Below are positions 30,621 through 42,046 of a DNA stretch of 64,000 bases, one piece after another; position 1 is the first letter of the stretch; the number at the start of each line of letters is the position of its first letter. Position numbers and translations under genes: made by a program. The DNA is from Polymyxa betae (Eukaryota; Endomyxa; Phytomyxea; Plasmodiophorida; Plasmodiophoridae). The notes beneath the pieces are model-generated. The model made no database searches, was not told where the DNA came from, and was given only the letters and a program-made list of their open reading frames with translations. The DNA lies in assembly GCA_003693705.1 (NCBI GenBank), contig RBZT01000623.1, forward strand, positions 124,001 through 188,000, in the 5' to 3' direction.

Positions 30621-30933
30621 AACACGACACGTCGCTTTACTCGTGCCAATTTAAAATAAATCGCTACAGTTGCAATATCACCGCGTTTTTTTGTTGCTTT
30701 ATGACGGTTAAATTCATCACCGTACTTCAGTATCCAATCCATTACTTTGACGAATCACGAGATAAAAGCACTGGGTTTCAGAATAGATCTTTCATATCAG
30801 AATCCGAATCAAAAAGGATTTCGAGATTTTTGAATTGCGAATGGGTTGAGAAACTGCGTAACAATTTAGATTTGGAATTGCGAAAGGGCAACATCGAAAA
30901 TCGCGAAACTGCGTAATAATTTGCGCAGATGAC
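30621..30933. repeat. Intergenic stretch with imperfect direct repeat
   Basis: GAATTGCGAA and GAAACTGCGTAA-AATTT each occur twice within 30832-30925, giving an imperfect duplication of about 45-50 bases just before the SMP gene. No gene is seen. Confidence 0.45.
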
Positions 30934-32718
30934 ATGGATTGTGGATTCACAGGTTGCGCAAATATCATTGACGTAACCTTCATGCGTGACTATGGCAATA
31001 GGCCAATTGTTAGACGTCATTCATTTCCTAATGTCAGAGACCTGGCTCAGGAATCCTCTACCTCCAACTACACACACAAACATGGCTCCCGTCCTCACCT
31101 GAAGAGGCTCGTTCGGGAACGGAATCGTTTATGGAACCATGCCATCTTATCTGTCATAGTAATTTCTTTGCAGATCGTTCTAAGTGCTTTCCTTATTTTG
31201 GCAATTTCGGTCATTTGGGCTTCCGTTTTTATGGAGCTTCCATCGATGGACTATAATTTCCACCGCGAGAAAGTGCCTAGTCATGCGGATGCGTTATCTG
31301 CCTGGAGTGAAATGGCACAATCCATATATCTATGTCTTGGCTATCGGCTGTTGACATCTGCTGAAATTAAAGAGGCCTTGAATAATAAGCTGAAAACTAC
31401 TTGGCATCACACTGCCCATAGAGCCAGCATTAATGTCTTCGATCTAATGCCTGAGGGGTCATATGATCCCCAACTGATCGTTCCGATGGTGTTGATCGTG
31501 AAGAGTTTCGATGAGAAGACCGGATGGTTTACAGCACATCTTGCTGGAGCGATGCCATTCCTTAGAATTCATATTTGGCCCGGCTTCCAGTACAATCATG
31601 GCATCTATGCCAACGGCACAGTCGTTCTTAAACTTAACGGCGTATATGATTCCACACTGCAATTCGACAAGATGTTTTCTCTAAAGCATCTTGAATCCAT
31701 GGATAGAACAAATGGTTTAGAGAACTGGAGCGTCGAGATGCTTCTGTCCGGAGTCCACCCGAACATTCCTTTATTGCCACAACCATTCCCAGCTGAATAC
31801 GCGCTGATCAGACATGAGCGGCTAACATCGATTCTGGAAGAATGGAGATGGGAAAAGTCTGGCTGGGTTAGCAGATTGGATGACTCGCCGCCAGTGAAAT
31901 CCTACATCGATCCAGGAGCGCCCGTGCTTCCACATTTTAAACGGCCCATTGCTGTCCCGGAACAAATAGCTTCGCTTTCTCCGCAAGAACGAAGAGCTCT
32001 ATTGCCTTTGTGGACTCTCTTCTTTCAGCGCTTGCTCTATACATTCGTTATGGGCTCCGAGATGCAGAAACGATTCCGTTCTCTGGTAGAGCGTATCGCC
32101 AGGAATGCAGGCGGCCCATTTCGTATCCGTGTTCTGGAAATGGACCTAGGGATGCCAAAATGGCAATCATGCCCAAAGCTGATTATGTTGAACCAGCTGC
32201 CTCAACCATACACATACAGAATGTTGCTGGATATTAATTGGCCATTGATGAAAATCAAGCTGGCTCTGGATGGTTCAGGGCATTCATCATCTATTGTATT
32301 TAATGTAAATTGTCTCAAAGCCAAAGGCCCGGTTGTGTTCGGGATTGAGCATCCATTGACTCGCGATCTCTCTGAAGGCATCAGGCCGCACTACATTTCG
32401 TTCTCGTTCGAGAGGGTGCCCGATATCGATTTCGAAGTGTCCCTAGATACTGAGTCAACTCAAGTCTTTGGAATTCCGTCTTCGATCTGTAGCTCATGGC
32501 TGCATACTCTGTTCAACGACTATTTGTTGAAGCCATTCGTGAGCAGATTCACCAAGATGTTTCTTATGGGCTGTGCCGTATCACCAGTGATTGCTTACAT
32601 TCCCTGGTTGGAGGATCCCGGCAATCTAAAGTTCAACTCGAATCATGCACAGAGCGTGTTTCGATGGGTGAGAGGTGTTTTTGCGACAATGCACTATGAT
32701 GCCGAGGCTGTTATCTAA
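30934..32718 (+). CDS. Membrane-anchored SMP-domain lipid-transfer protein (TEX2-like)
   Basis: Single exon of up to 594 residues; an alternative start is MRDYGNRPIVRRHSF. A transmembrane helix is at about residues 72-96 (SVIVISLQIVLSAFLILAIS). The C-terminal third resembles the SMP domain of TEX2/PDZD8/Mmm1 proteins, which move lipids at ER contact sites: LYTFVMGSEMQKRFRSLVER, FRIRVLEMDLGMPKWQSCPK, YRMLLDINWPLMKIKLAL, PHYISFSFERVPDIDFEVSL and LKPFVSRFTKMFL. The region before it (residues 100-350) may be a divergent PH-like module as in TEX2, but this is not clear. ER anchoring and contact-site lipid transfer are inferred from architecture. Confidence 0.65.
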   Translation: MDCGFTGCANIIDVTFMRDYGNRPIVRRHSFPNVRDLAQESSTSNYTHKHGSRPHLKRLVRERNRLWNHAILSVIVISLQIVLSAFLILAISVIWASVFMELPSMDYNFHREKVPSHADALSAWSEMAQSIYLCLGYRLLTSAEIKEALNNKLKTTWHHTAHRASINVFDLMPEGSYDPQLIVPMVLIVKSFDEKTGWFTAHLAGAMPFLRIHIWPGFQYNHGIYANGTVVLKLNGVYDSTLQFDKMFSLKHLESMDRTNGLENWSVEMLLSGVHPNIPLLPQPFPAEYALIRHERLTSILEEWRWEKSGWVSRLDDSPPVKSYIDPGAPVLPHFKRPIAVPEQIASLSPQERRALLPLWTLFFQRLLYTFVMGSEMQKRFRSLVERIARNAGGPFRIRVLEMDLGMPKWQSCPKLIMLNQLPQPYTYRMLLDINWPLMKIKLALDGSGHSSSIVFNVNCLKAKGPVVFGIEHPLTRDLSEGIRPHYISFSFERVPDIDFEVSLDTESTQVFGIPSSICSSWLHTLFNDYLLKPFVSRFTKMFLMGCAVSPVIAYIPWLEDPGNLKFNSNHAQSVFRWVRGVFATMHYDAEAVI

Positions 32719-32912
32719 CCCGGTTAGCTCTGTGTCGTTTATTTCATATATTTATCATATTATCTGCTTAAATGTACCTAATAGAACATAACAAAACATG
32801 TCAATGTATGGAAGCGCGTGCCATCGCTGGAGTATGTCGCCTCATTGGGCCTGTACACACGCAGTCCTGTTTCCATTTGTTGCTTGCTTGATCTAAACGT
32901 TCTCCTTGAGGA

Positions 32913-35900
32913 ATGATAGGCAACGATAATGGCGACCTCAAACCGGGTACCTATACGGAGCACCTGATGTCTCTGCAAGAACTAGCTCAGAAGTTTAAGA
33001 CCTTGATCGAACCGAAAGATGTCATGAAAAGTAGCGGTTTGAAACCTAGTGAATGCGCTCAACGCCTGCTGGAATTCGGCCCGAATCGTCTAACGCCTCC
33101 TAAGAATATGACATTGTTTGAGCGTATCATTCGAATTGTGTTTCTGGACGCCTTCATGGTCATGTTACTGGGCGCCTCTATTCTGACCTTCATCACCTGG
33201 ATCCTGTCACCAGGCGATTACACCAACCTCTATCTTGCCATCGTCTTACTAGCCATCATTCTCCTTACAACGATGCTGACATTATTCCAAGAAGGCAAAG
33301 CCTCCGATGTCATGTCTGGATTCGAGAATCTGCTCCCCACAACTTCCTTCGTCATTCGGAACGGATCCAAGACCAAGGTTCTCTCATCCGAGCTAGTGAA
33401 AGGCGACATCGTCATACTGGATACTGGCGACAAGGTCCCCGCCGATATTCGTATCCTGGCGTCGAATTCGTTGAAGGTCGATAATTCGTCGTTGACGGGC
33501 GAGTACCTTCCTGTAAGCCTGACGGTCGACCCGGATTCAGAGGAAGCTCTTGAAGCCCGTAACATTGCTTTCAGCGGCACGTTGGTTGTTGAAGGTACCG
33601 GCGTTGGCATTTGTATTCGTACCGGAGACCATAGCTACGTTGGATCCATTGCCGCTCTCGCCTCGCAAACCGGCTCGGAGAAGTCAACGCTGACGAAAGA
33701 GATCGAGCTCTTCGTGCGGTTTGTCGGCATTATGGCGTTTTGCTCGGGTCTTGCTCTATTTACCGTCTCCCTGATCCGATCTGGGACGTCTTTGAACTCA
33801 ATCGTGGACGGCATCATTAGCACGTTTATCGTCGTTATTGTTGCGAATGTTCCGCAAGGGCTGCCATCAGCCGTCGCCGGCTGCTTGACCGTCGCTGCCG
33901 TTAATCTCGCTAATCGTAACGTTTATGTCAAGTCGCTGAATTCGATTGAGACGCTGGGTTCGGTGTCGGTGATTGCCTCCGACAAGACCGGGACGCTCAC
34001 CAAGAACCAAATGACGGTTACTTCCATCTGGCTGAACGAACAATCGCGACAGGTGAGCCGCCTGCATAAACCTGAAGATCGCGATTATCGGCACAAAGAA
34101 GGCGAATTTCCCAATGAGAATCCGGTACCCTATCTTCTTTATCCATCTGGTTCCTAGATTAATAGTCTTTTAGCTTTCGGATGCACTCAGCGCTATGCTA
34201 TTTGTCTCCGCTACATGTAATCAGGCCTCATTGATGGTTCAGACGGATACGGTTGTAATCGATGAAGAGGTCCTGATGACGTCCAATGAAGAAGGCAGTC
34301 TGGGCATTGGAAATCGTCGACCAACAGCCACCTCGATGCTGTTCTCGGGCCGTGACCCTCCTGGTGCAACATTGAGTGTTGCAGCTTTAGCTGCTGACCC
34401 TAATGCTCGTCCTGAGCCTGTCAAAACCAAGAACCTATCCGGAAATGCCAGCGACATCGCTTTATACGTATTCGCTGATACTCACGGAGTCAAACCTGTT
34501 CAGGCGGTACGAGAAGAATGGCGTCAGGTGTTCACGGTTCCGTTCAGCTCGGCCAGGAAATGGATGGCGACTGTGATGGCGCCTCCTGCAACTCATGCCG
34601 ATCAATCCAGGGTTCTCTGCGTGAAGGGCGCCCCTGAGCGTATCCTCGCGAAATGCACCAAGATTCTCGTCAATGGGCAGATCGTGCCGTTATCCCAGGC
34701 AACGTTGCAATCTTTCGAGCAGTGCAATAGCCGGTACATGAAGCAAGGCAGACGAGTTCTGGGTATGGCGTTCAGAATATTGCCCTTGAGCGACCATCCA
34801 TCAAAGCTGGAGAGCACGATGGAACAGGTGCGATTCCAAGGCATCTTCGACTCAGGCAAACTGGTTCCCGAACCTGAACAGATGAACGATGCTAATGCAC
34901 TGGTGTTGGTCGGGTGCACAGCATTAGAGGACCCTCCTAAAGATTCGGTACCAGAAGCTGTTCTAAGATGCAGAGAGGCCGGGATTAAAGTAGTCATGGT
35001 TACCGGAGATCATCCAGCTACAGCTGCAGCGATCGCCAAACAATGCAATATCATGGGTCTCTATAAGACCAAGGATGACCTTCCGCAGTCTGAGTCTAAC
35101 AAGGAGCAGAATGCGGCCAAAGATGGCGATAACGACAGTGAAATCGGTGGTGTCGTTGTCACTGGAAAAGAGCTTGCCCAGTTTAGTGATGCTGATTGGA
35201 ACCGGGTCCTGTCAAAGCCCGAGATCGTTTTCGCAAGGACGTCGCCTCACGACAAGCTCGAGATCGTCAGTCGCTTACAAAAACGTGGTGAAGTCGTGGC
35301 TGTTACGGGCGATGGTGTTAATGACTCTCCGGCATTGAAACGTGCGGACGTTGGGGTTGCCATGGGCATTAGTGGCAGTGAAGTTGCCAAGGACGCCGGC
35401 GATATCATTCTCATTGATGACGAGTTTATGTCGCTCGTGGCTGGTATTGAACAAGGGCGCATCATCTTCGATAACTTGACGAAGCTGGTGGCGTATACGT
35501 TGACCCATCTCTTGCCTGAGCTTGTCGCCGTTCTGCTCGGTCTTGGTCTGGGCGCACCTGTCGGTATGACCTCGCTCATGATTCTGTCAATCGATTTGCT
35601 TACCGAGATGGGACCGTCGATATCGCTGGCTTATGAAGGCGCTGAGGATATTGTCATGTTCCGCCCGCCTCGTGATATCAACAAGGATAAGCTCGTTTCG
35701 AAGAGGCTGCTTGGATACGCTTATGTCATCGCCGGTGTGCTCGAGACAATCCCCTGCTTGATCGCCTACTTCGGCGTCTTCATGCAGTACCACGTTCGTC
35801 TCTCAGATCTGATCAACACGCCATATTTCGCTGAAGGATCTGCTTCATATCGGAACACTATTGGTGAAGTTTTCGATGCCAAAATGCAGTTGCAGATCGC

Positions 35901-36234
35901 GGCGAATGCACAAACCGCCTACTATTGTACTTTAGTCTTGGGTCAATTCTTCCATATTTGGATGTGTAAAACACGAGTCGTCAGCATCTTCGAACATGGC
36001 CTATTCGGCAATGTGGTCATGGATTTGGGCGTTCTCGTGGCGCTTGGCTCGATGCTCACCATCACCTACGTCCCAGCATTTCAGACCATATTCGGGACGG
36101 CCATACACGACCAATTCTGGTTCTTCGTTCCGTCCCTGATATCCTTCGTCGCGCTCTGGCTATGGAACGAGCTGCGGAAATTGTGCTTCCGGCGCTATCC
36201 TAATTCACAATTCACGAAGGTATTCGGCTGGTAG
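32913..36234 (+). CDS. P-type ATPase, type IIC-like (Na+/K+-ATPase alpha-related)
   Basis: Two exons (32913-34124, 34174-36234; 49-nt intron) give about 1090 residues. Cation-pump landmarks are present: actuator SSLTGEYLP, phosphorylation motif DKTGTLTKNQMTV, VKGAPERILAKC, VMVTGDHPATAAAIA, TGDGVNDSPALKRAD and a ten-helix membrane layout. Overall similarity is to animal Na,K/H,K pumps. Ion-site residues differ: TM4 has ANVPQGLPSAV (Gln for the usual PEGL Glu), TM5 has YTLTHLLPEL (His-Leu for Ser-Asn), TM6 has DLLTEMGPSISLAYE (Glu for the second Asp), and the actuator is TGEY not TGES. Transport stoichiometry may therefore differ from Na,K-ATPase. No beta subunit gene is seen. Confidence 0.88.
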
Positions 36235-36492
36235 AGAATCCCAGTCTTGTATATAATACATGTATAGACCAACTTAGGACAATAGACAAATGAGAGAGAT
36301 ATCGAAGAGCACTGTATTATACCGCTAGCCTTTGGTAACATAACAGCTGTGAAATGTTATGGAGCTGGCGTCGGGTTGCGCCCGCTCATCAACTCGACAG
36401 TGACAGGGAGCTTCAACAAATTGCGTCCCGTCTTAACTGTGGATCCGCCGTGCCATTCTGGAAAGAAGCAGCTTCCCTATTTACATCTTCAA

Positions 36493-37736
36493 ATGGCAGC
36501 ATCAACCATGGCTGTCAGGGTCACCAATGATCTTGCCAAGGAGCCGCCTGTCCACGACTCCGACGATTTACAAATCGCAGCGAAGCGTCGGAAATTGGAC
36601 AATAACGTGGAGGTGTCGGCAGCGTCTCTGGAACCCGAAACCGCCTCCGAATCCGTTCCAGCTCAGATCGTCGAGCCTGAACCGGCTGCTCAGGAAAATC
36701 CATCGAAAACTAACGACGCACCCGCTGGTGCGATTTTGTACGTTCCGGGCTCGGTTTTGCCGAAATTCAGCAAATACTTGAACCAGATCGTGGAAGTTCG
36801 TATTCCAGCCAAATATCTATCTACCAGGAACAAAGAGGTATCAACTCGTCAGATCTGGGGCACCGATATCTATACGGATGATTCCGATGTGGTGGCAGTC
36901 TGTCAGCATGCCGGTAAGATCATGCTGAGACCTATTGCCGCACAGCGATATGCTGGTATATCGGCCTTCCTTCGTGTCCTTCCTGGTCAGAGTCATTACA
37001 AAGGATCACTCAGGTATAAGATCCAATCTCGGAACTGGATCCCTCAGTACCATAAATGCAGCCTGGAACTTCTTCGAACTGTTCCCATTATGGTATTACC
37101 CTCAACATTTTAGTCTATCCTTTGAGACCAACAATTGATATAGCAGGCGGAAAAACTCGACCCGCGCGCTCCCGGGAATCAATTGAAAGTCCCGAAGAGC
37201 GTCGTCGGCAGCGGGCCAACACGTCGCCCATACACGAAGAGACGGTATGTGCTGTGTTGAAGGCGGATTCGTCAGATTGGTCTCAATTTCGGATCAGATT
37301 TTCGCCCGATATCACGATCATGTTCAATTTACATAACGAGCCGTGTCTGAAATATTACCTGGGATTGATTGCTGATCGAGGGATGGATTCTGCTCTATGG
37401 ACTAGGTGAGACAGCTGCATGCTGCACTTTCGTATTCGTTAAGATTGTCATTACAGTACGAGATTACAAAAAGAAGTGCTGTATCTAAATACAGACGATT
37501 CACAGTTCGAACTGGCCCGCTCCGGGAATAATGGCCAATTCGATACATACCGTTGGTCACGATGTTCGCAATCGGACCAGAACTTGTCAAGGAAGGTCCC
37601 ATTACCTGCTAATCAAGTCCAAGTATTAGAGCAGAATTTAGATTGGGAAGAAATCGAATGGGGTGTGTCTACTATCACAATCCGAGACACAGCATACACG
37701 ATCATGACCATCAAATTTCTACCCATAACAGCTTAA
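36493..37736 (+). CDS. RXT3: Rxt3-domain protein (Rpd3L histone deacetylase complex subunit)
   Basis: Four exons (36493-37013, 37048-37112, 37147-37405, 37457-37736) sum to 374 residues. Two introns are only 34 nt. The family core is YLNQIVEVRIPAKYLSTRN then RQIWGTDIYTDDSDVVAVC, the WGTD-x-YTDDSD signature of Rxt3, followed by the later conserved parts FRIRFSPDITIMFNL, CLKYYLGLIADRGM and LYLNTDDSQFELARS. In budding yeast Rxt3 belongs to the large Rpd3 histone deacetylase complex. The N-terminal 90 residues are disordered and Pro/Glu-rich with a basic AKRRKLDNN that looks like a nuclear localisation signal. Upstream in-frame codons reach 36349, but the Met at 36493 precedes the first protein-like segment. 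Confidence 0.8.
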
Positions 37737-38187
37737 TTATCAATACACAGCATTGTCAAAGAATATTACTTACAGTGTCATGTCTTGTACTGGGATGTGC
37801 TGCTTTCGTTGTTCTAGCCAGCCAGAGCGATCCAGTGAGGCAACGTTTTGCGAAGAACATCTCGCTGCGGTTAGTTCGGAGACAAGCCCTGGCTCTAACA
37901 ATTTGCGCGCCCAGTTCAAACAGCGAACAGACCGAGACCGCGGATTTGATCATTCGATGCATTTTGCGGCATGCTGTCTCGGCTAAGCAACCTACCAGAC
38001 CAAGAAATTGAACGAACCGATACCATAATCGTAAACGTTTCAATGCGAACGTGTTTCCTCTGTCAACTTTTTCAGGCTCATTTCAACAGGCGCGACCCTC
38101 TGTCTTACTGACAGTACTGTAATTATCTCACATGTTAATGTTACATGATATTATGCGTCTCATTGATAATCTTCTTGCTGTATTGAA
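37737..38187. other. Intergenic stretch with conflicting short frames
   Basis: A plus-strand ATG near 37780 opens a Cys-rich 68-codon frame (GMCCFRCSSQPE, ATFCEEHLAAV) that resembles a zinc-binding exon, but a second plus frame and a minus frame overlap it equally well. No reliable gene is called. Confidence 0.25.
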
Positions 38188-39668
38188 ATGGGCAGACGTC
38201 GTCTATCCCAGCCTGACATTCCTGTAAAGGCATCCATCCATGGTCGATACGCCTGGGCCATTGGCGCAGTGGTTGGCGTCCTGGCGCTTGTTTGGCAACA
38301 CCGATCCCCACAGCTCCCGTAGATTGCGCCCGGTTACTAGATGAAACATCTGGATTTATTTGGCAGATAGAGCTGTAATTGGATCAGGAACGAGACTCAA
38401 CGTGGACGATCTGTTACAATATGAAAATATGACCATTGGAGATACGATGAAACGTTTCCCGGGCGATACTCTCGGGTTTGTTACTCCATGGAACAGTAAA
38501 GGATACGATTTTGTCAAGAAATTCGCTAGAAAATTCACCATGATCAGCCCAGTCTGGTATCAAATAGGTCCAAGGTCAGCTCCTCAGAAAAATCAGTCCA
38601 TTCGATTTTAAATTGTTTCACGCATAGTCGTGCTCTTTCTGGATCTCACCACGTCGATGAAGCTTGGCTGAATGATCTCCGACAGAACAACGTCCAGATC
38701 GTGCCAAGGTCGGATCAGATAATCCGGCGAAAGTGTGCTGCTGAATAGGTTTGGTCAGGTTCACTCTTGAGGGATGGAATGCACAACATCTTTTTGAATT
38801 GCTAAGCGACCCGAAACCTTTCGTGGACGTCATCGTCAAAGAAGTCGAAAAACGTCGCTATGATGGCGTCGTACTGGAAGCGACCCAAGCGATACTGTTC
38901 GCCGATTACCTCGCGGCCAGTATCACCGATATTCCCATTCCATCGTTTTCTGAATCCGTCATTGTAACCCCCCTTGTTTTTGATTGGCGTTTTGTTCTTG
39001 CTGTCAACATGGCCTTCAGGCTGAGCTCGGAACGCGACTGAAATCTCTCCAGAAAAAGCTGCTTATTGTGGTATCGCCTGATAAGAACATTTCGAAAAAG
39101 TACTCGGTTTAGATTGGCTTTTCCGTGTTCAATCCTCAAACGTAACTGTAGTGAGGCAATGGTGGCATTTGGTCAGTACGTCTCCCATATCGTCGTCATG
39201 ACATACGATCACAGCAGCCGGGGCCGTGCTGGACCCAATGCTCCGTTCGACTGGGTCCGACAGACGATCACCCGGATCCGCGATCTGCCCGGAATCCGTC
39301 CCGAACAGATCCTGCTCGGATTAAACTTCTACGGTCTGGAACATGCTGGCCCTGTGGACCAGAGCGTGTTACGTCCGATCGTTGCTCACGAATATATTCA
39401 GGTTGGGATGTTTGATGAATTGCATTGCCAGGTTCGATTAATCGAGTCGCAGTTGCTGAAGGCGAACAAGATTGAAGAGATTTCTTTTCTTGAATCTGAG
39501 AGAGAACATGTAGTAAGGTTTCGCGACAAGAAGGGCGATGTGCATTCGGTGTTTTACCCGACAATGAAATCAATTCAAGACAGAATCGGACTGGCTCGCG
39601 AACTTGGTGTTGGCCTGCAGATCTGGGAGTTGGGTCAAGGATTCCAATGCTTTTTCTATCCGTTATAA
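38188..39668 (+). CDS. CHID1: CHID1-like GH18-fold protein
   Basis: Homologue of chitinase-domain-containing protein 1 (SI-CLP). The N-terminal exon encodes a short cytosolic stretch and an anchor ([16 protein letters not shown]). The body shows [110 protein letters not shown] and [10 protein letters not shown]. The catalytic DxxDxDxE of true GH18 chitinases is not apparent, as in animal CHID1, so it may bind glycans rather than cut them. At least four introns lie near 38335-38370, 38570-38620, 38700-38750 and 38950-39015. The phase of the first is unresolved. Confidence 0.78.
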
Positions 39669-39719
39669 ATGATGAATACAATTGTACGTAAAAAAAAGTC
39701 AATAATGAATTTAATATTT

Positions 39720-40716
39720 TTAATCAGTATGAAGCTGTTTGTCGTTCGCCTGTGAGAACTGAAATTGGAGAATCTTCTCAGTGATGAACTGGGACGCTTT
39801 GAAGATCGGCAGCCCTTCGGGTGTCTCGGTAACGGCAGGCACAGGTCGTGATGTGATCGCCAATATGATGAAACACGGAAATAAGAAGGCCAGAATCCCA
39901 TAACTGACGAACGACGGCCAGATTACGGTGAGAAGCGCAGCCGGGAACCCGAATCCGAAAAAGTACGGCCAACGCCTACAGAAGATTATAAACGAACTCA
40001 AGAAAATCGAATAACAAATAATCCGAACAGACCTTTGAAAAAAGATGATGCGTCTATCCATGGACCAACCCTGCAAAGCCCATTTATATTCCCACATGTA
40101 GAACGAATACAGCCAAGTCAGCATCACGAGCCAGACGTACCGGCCCAGGAGCGGGATGAACGACGTCAACGTAATGACGGTGAAGAACGAGCCCAGGAAC
40201 ACGATTCGGTAGACTTCGTCGGCCATGGCGCTGATCCATTGCGACAGGCTGGGCGTCCTCCGGACAGGTTTGTAGCCGTGCACGATGAAGGCACTATCGG
40301 CGATACCTTGATACCATAACGTGTTAAATAGAAAACTGAGGCAATACACCGGGTAGATCCATAACTGTTCATCACATCAATAAACAAATGATTGTCAGTA
40401 TGGTATTACATACGATTTGGTAAAGACGTTGAAGGACGGCAACGATTAGACCGCCTGACGAAATATCGCCCAGCATCTTACCAGCCAATGGGACCAGGAC
40501 CCAATTCGTCAGCAATATGGAGCCGCAGAACAGCAACAGATTCAAGACAGCACATCGGAACATGTTCCGCCGGACGTGATTCGAAGTCAGCACGAAAATG
40601 GCGACGTTGTGGATGGAGACGGCATCGAGCAGGCCGGCGACCAATGACGACCGAATCGTGGTCGGCGGCGCCTGCACTGCGCTTGGTTGCTGCTGACCAG
40701 AAGGCAGTCTTGCCAT
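39720..40716 (-). CDS. EI24: EI24/EPG-4 homologue (ER membrane protein)
   Basis: Three exons. The multi-pass protein starts MARLPSGQQQPSAVQ at 40716. Family motifs are LLDAVSIHNVAIFVLTS, NTLWYQGIADSAF, ISAMADEVYRIVFLG, YSFYMWEYKWALQGWSMDRR, RIIFFQRWPYFFGFGFP and FLFPCFIILAITSRP. The intron at about 39978-40037 splits RIIFFQ from RWPYFFGFG exactly at the conserved join, confirming the model. EI24 is an ER protein linked to autophagy and Golgi-ER balance. The soluble tail (KASQFITEKILQF) is typical. Convergent with CHID1, with stops about 50 bases apart. Confidence 0.88.
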
Positions 40717-40964
40717 GATATTGTCTCTATGAGACCGACACCATTCAATAATGTGTTATGTACCGGTAGTTAATGGACGCACTCTATACTTTGACATCAA
40801 ATAGATAAACGGCCAATATCAATGGCCATAACAGGCGATCTGATACTGATACCCACAAATTTGATAGAAATCGATTCAAGGTGCGATGAAACGATTTCGA
40901 TGGAATGGAATCAAATCAGCAACTCTCGGCGTTCGAAATCTGTATTAAATAGGATGGAATCGGT

Positions 40965-42046
40965 TTAATAATTTAAGCGCTTGGCAAGACGCAACGAACG
41001 ACGAACGCGACGGGCGGTATCTGGCGTCTCCGGATAGCCTTTGGCGTATTTCTCGGCAACCGGCGACTGCATAGACGTCTCATCGTCGGCGGCGTCAAAC
41101 GGGTTCTTGACCGGGATGTTCTCCTTCTTGGCCTGGATATTGAGTGGTGGTCCTTCGATATACGCCTTCTCGAGAAGTTCGGATAGATGAACGACCTGAG
41201 CTGGGGTCGGCGATGGCGTCTCCTCTTCAGTGTACGGCTTGGCCGGATCGGTTCGCAACAACGAGATCTTCTCGGCTCGCGGCGTTCCGAATTGTAGCGA
41301 CATCGCTGACACGTGATCGCCATCCCGATCATGTTCTTGCAAACGCGCCTGCAACCTCTTAGTGATCGGTGTCGAGACAGGCGTTGTTTCCATTGCATTG
41401 TGATCGGCGACGTCGTTGTCACAAGGTGGACTTAAAAGATCTGAAATAGAGCCGCCGTTCTCGACGTACAGGTCTCTTAGAGCTTGTTCGATAGCATGCT
41501 TAGGCTGGGCTTTATGAACAAGTGCCTGCAAAAGCATGTGGAAATTGTTTCATAAATGTTCAGAAAAATAATGAAAACCTCTTGCAGATAGGAGATGGCG
41601 CGTTCTGGGTAATTCTGTTTCTGTGCGAGTTTAGCCAGGCAGGTCCATGCTTGAGCACGCCGCCGATAGTCGGCTCCAGTAGAGCCAGATGTCGCAGTAC
41701 GAAGCCGTGCTTCCAGATCGGCGGGCTTTAAGGTGCTCTGTTCGTTGATGATCGCCTCGATTTCGGCGATTTTCTCGTCTTTCTCGCTGGACGCTGCCTT
41801 GATGCGTTCCTGGATATGCAAGGCCTTCTCAACAGCCGCCTGAACCTGGCCGAAGTCAGGATAAGCCCAGAATATGGGCGATACCTATACCTTTAATCTT
41901 TGTGGCGATGGGAACATTCTCTGATGTTTCGCTGTAAGATCGGCAGCAGGCGTGTCCAGGCGCCCGCCTCTGAACGAAGGCACGGGCGGGATCGCATAGC
42001 CCCGGATGCTGCTGGTCGCTTTGGGCGTGCCGAAATTCGCCGGCAT
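40965..42046 (-). CDS. Unrecognised helical/disordered protein
   Basis: Three exons: MPANFGTPKATSSIRGYAIP from 42046, then after a 45-nt intron VQAAVEKALHIQERIKAAS and a charged helical region with an alpha-hairpin look (RRAQAWTCLAKLAQKQNYPE, AISYLQEALVHKAQPKHAIE), then a Pro/Ser/Thr-rich tail with TP and SP sites and a basic end RRVRRSLRLAKRLNY. The junctions preserve helix continuity. The TPR-like pair and abundant TP sites would suit a cell-cycle-regulated nuclear or cytoskeletal protein, but no family is recognised. Confidence 0.55.

Noticed and set aside
37753..38043. Overlapping short frames on both strands, one Cys-rich
   Set aside because: Three frames compete with equal quality, and none has a start, splice partners and motif together.
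39408..39437. 30-nt GT-AG segment in CHID1
   Set aside because: It is in frame without stops and could equally be coding, so I do not call it an intron.
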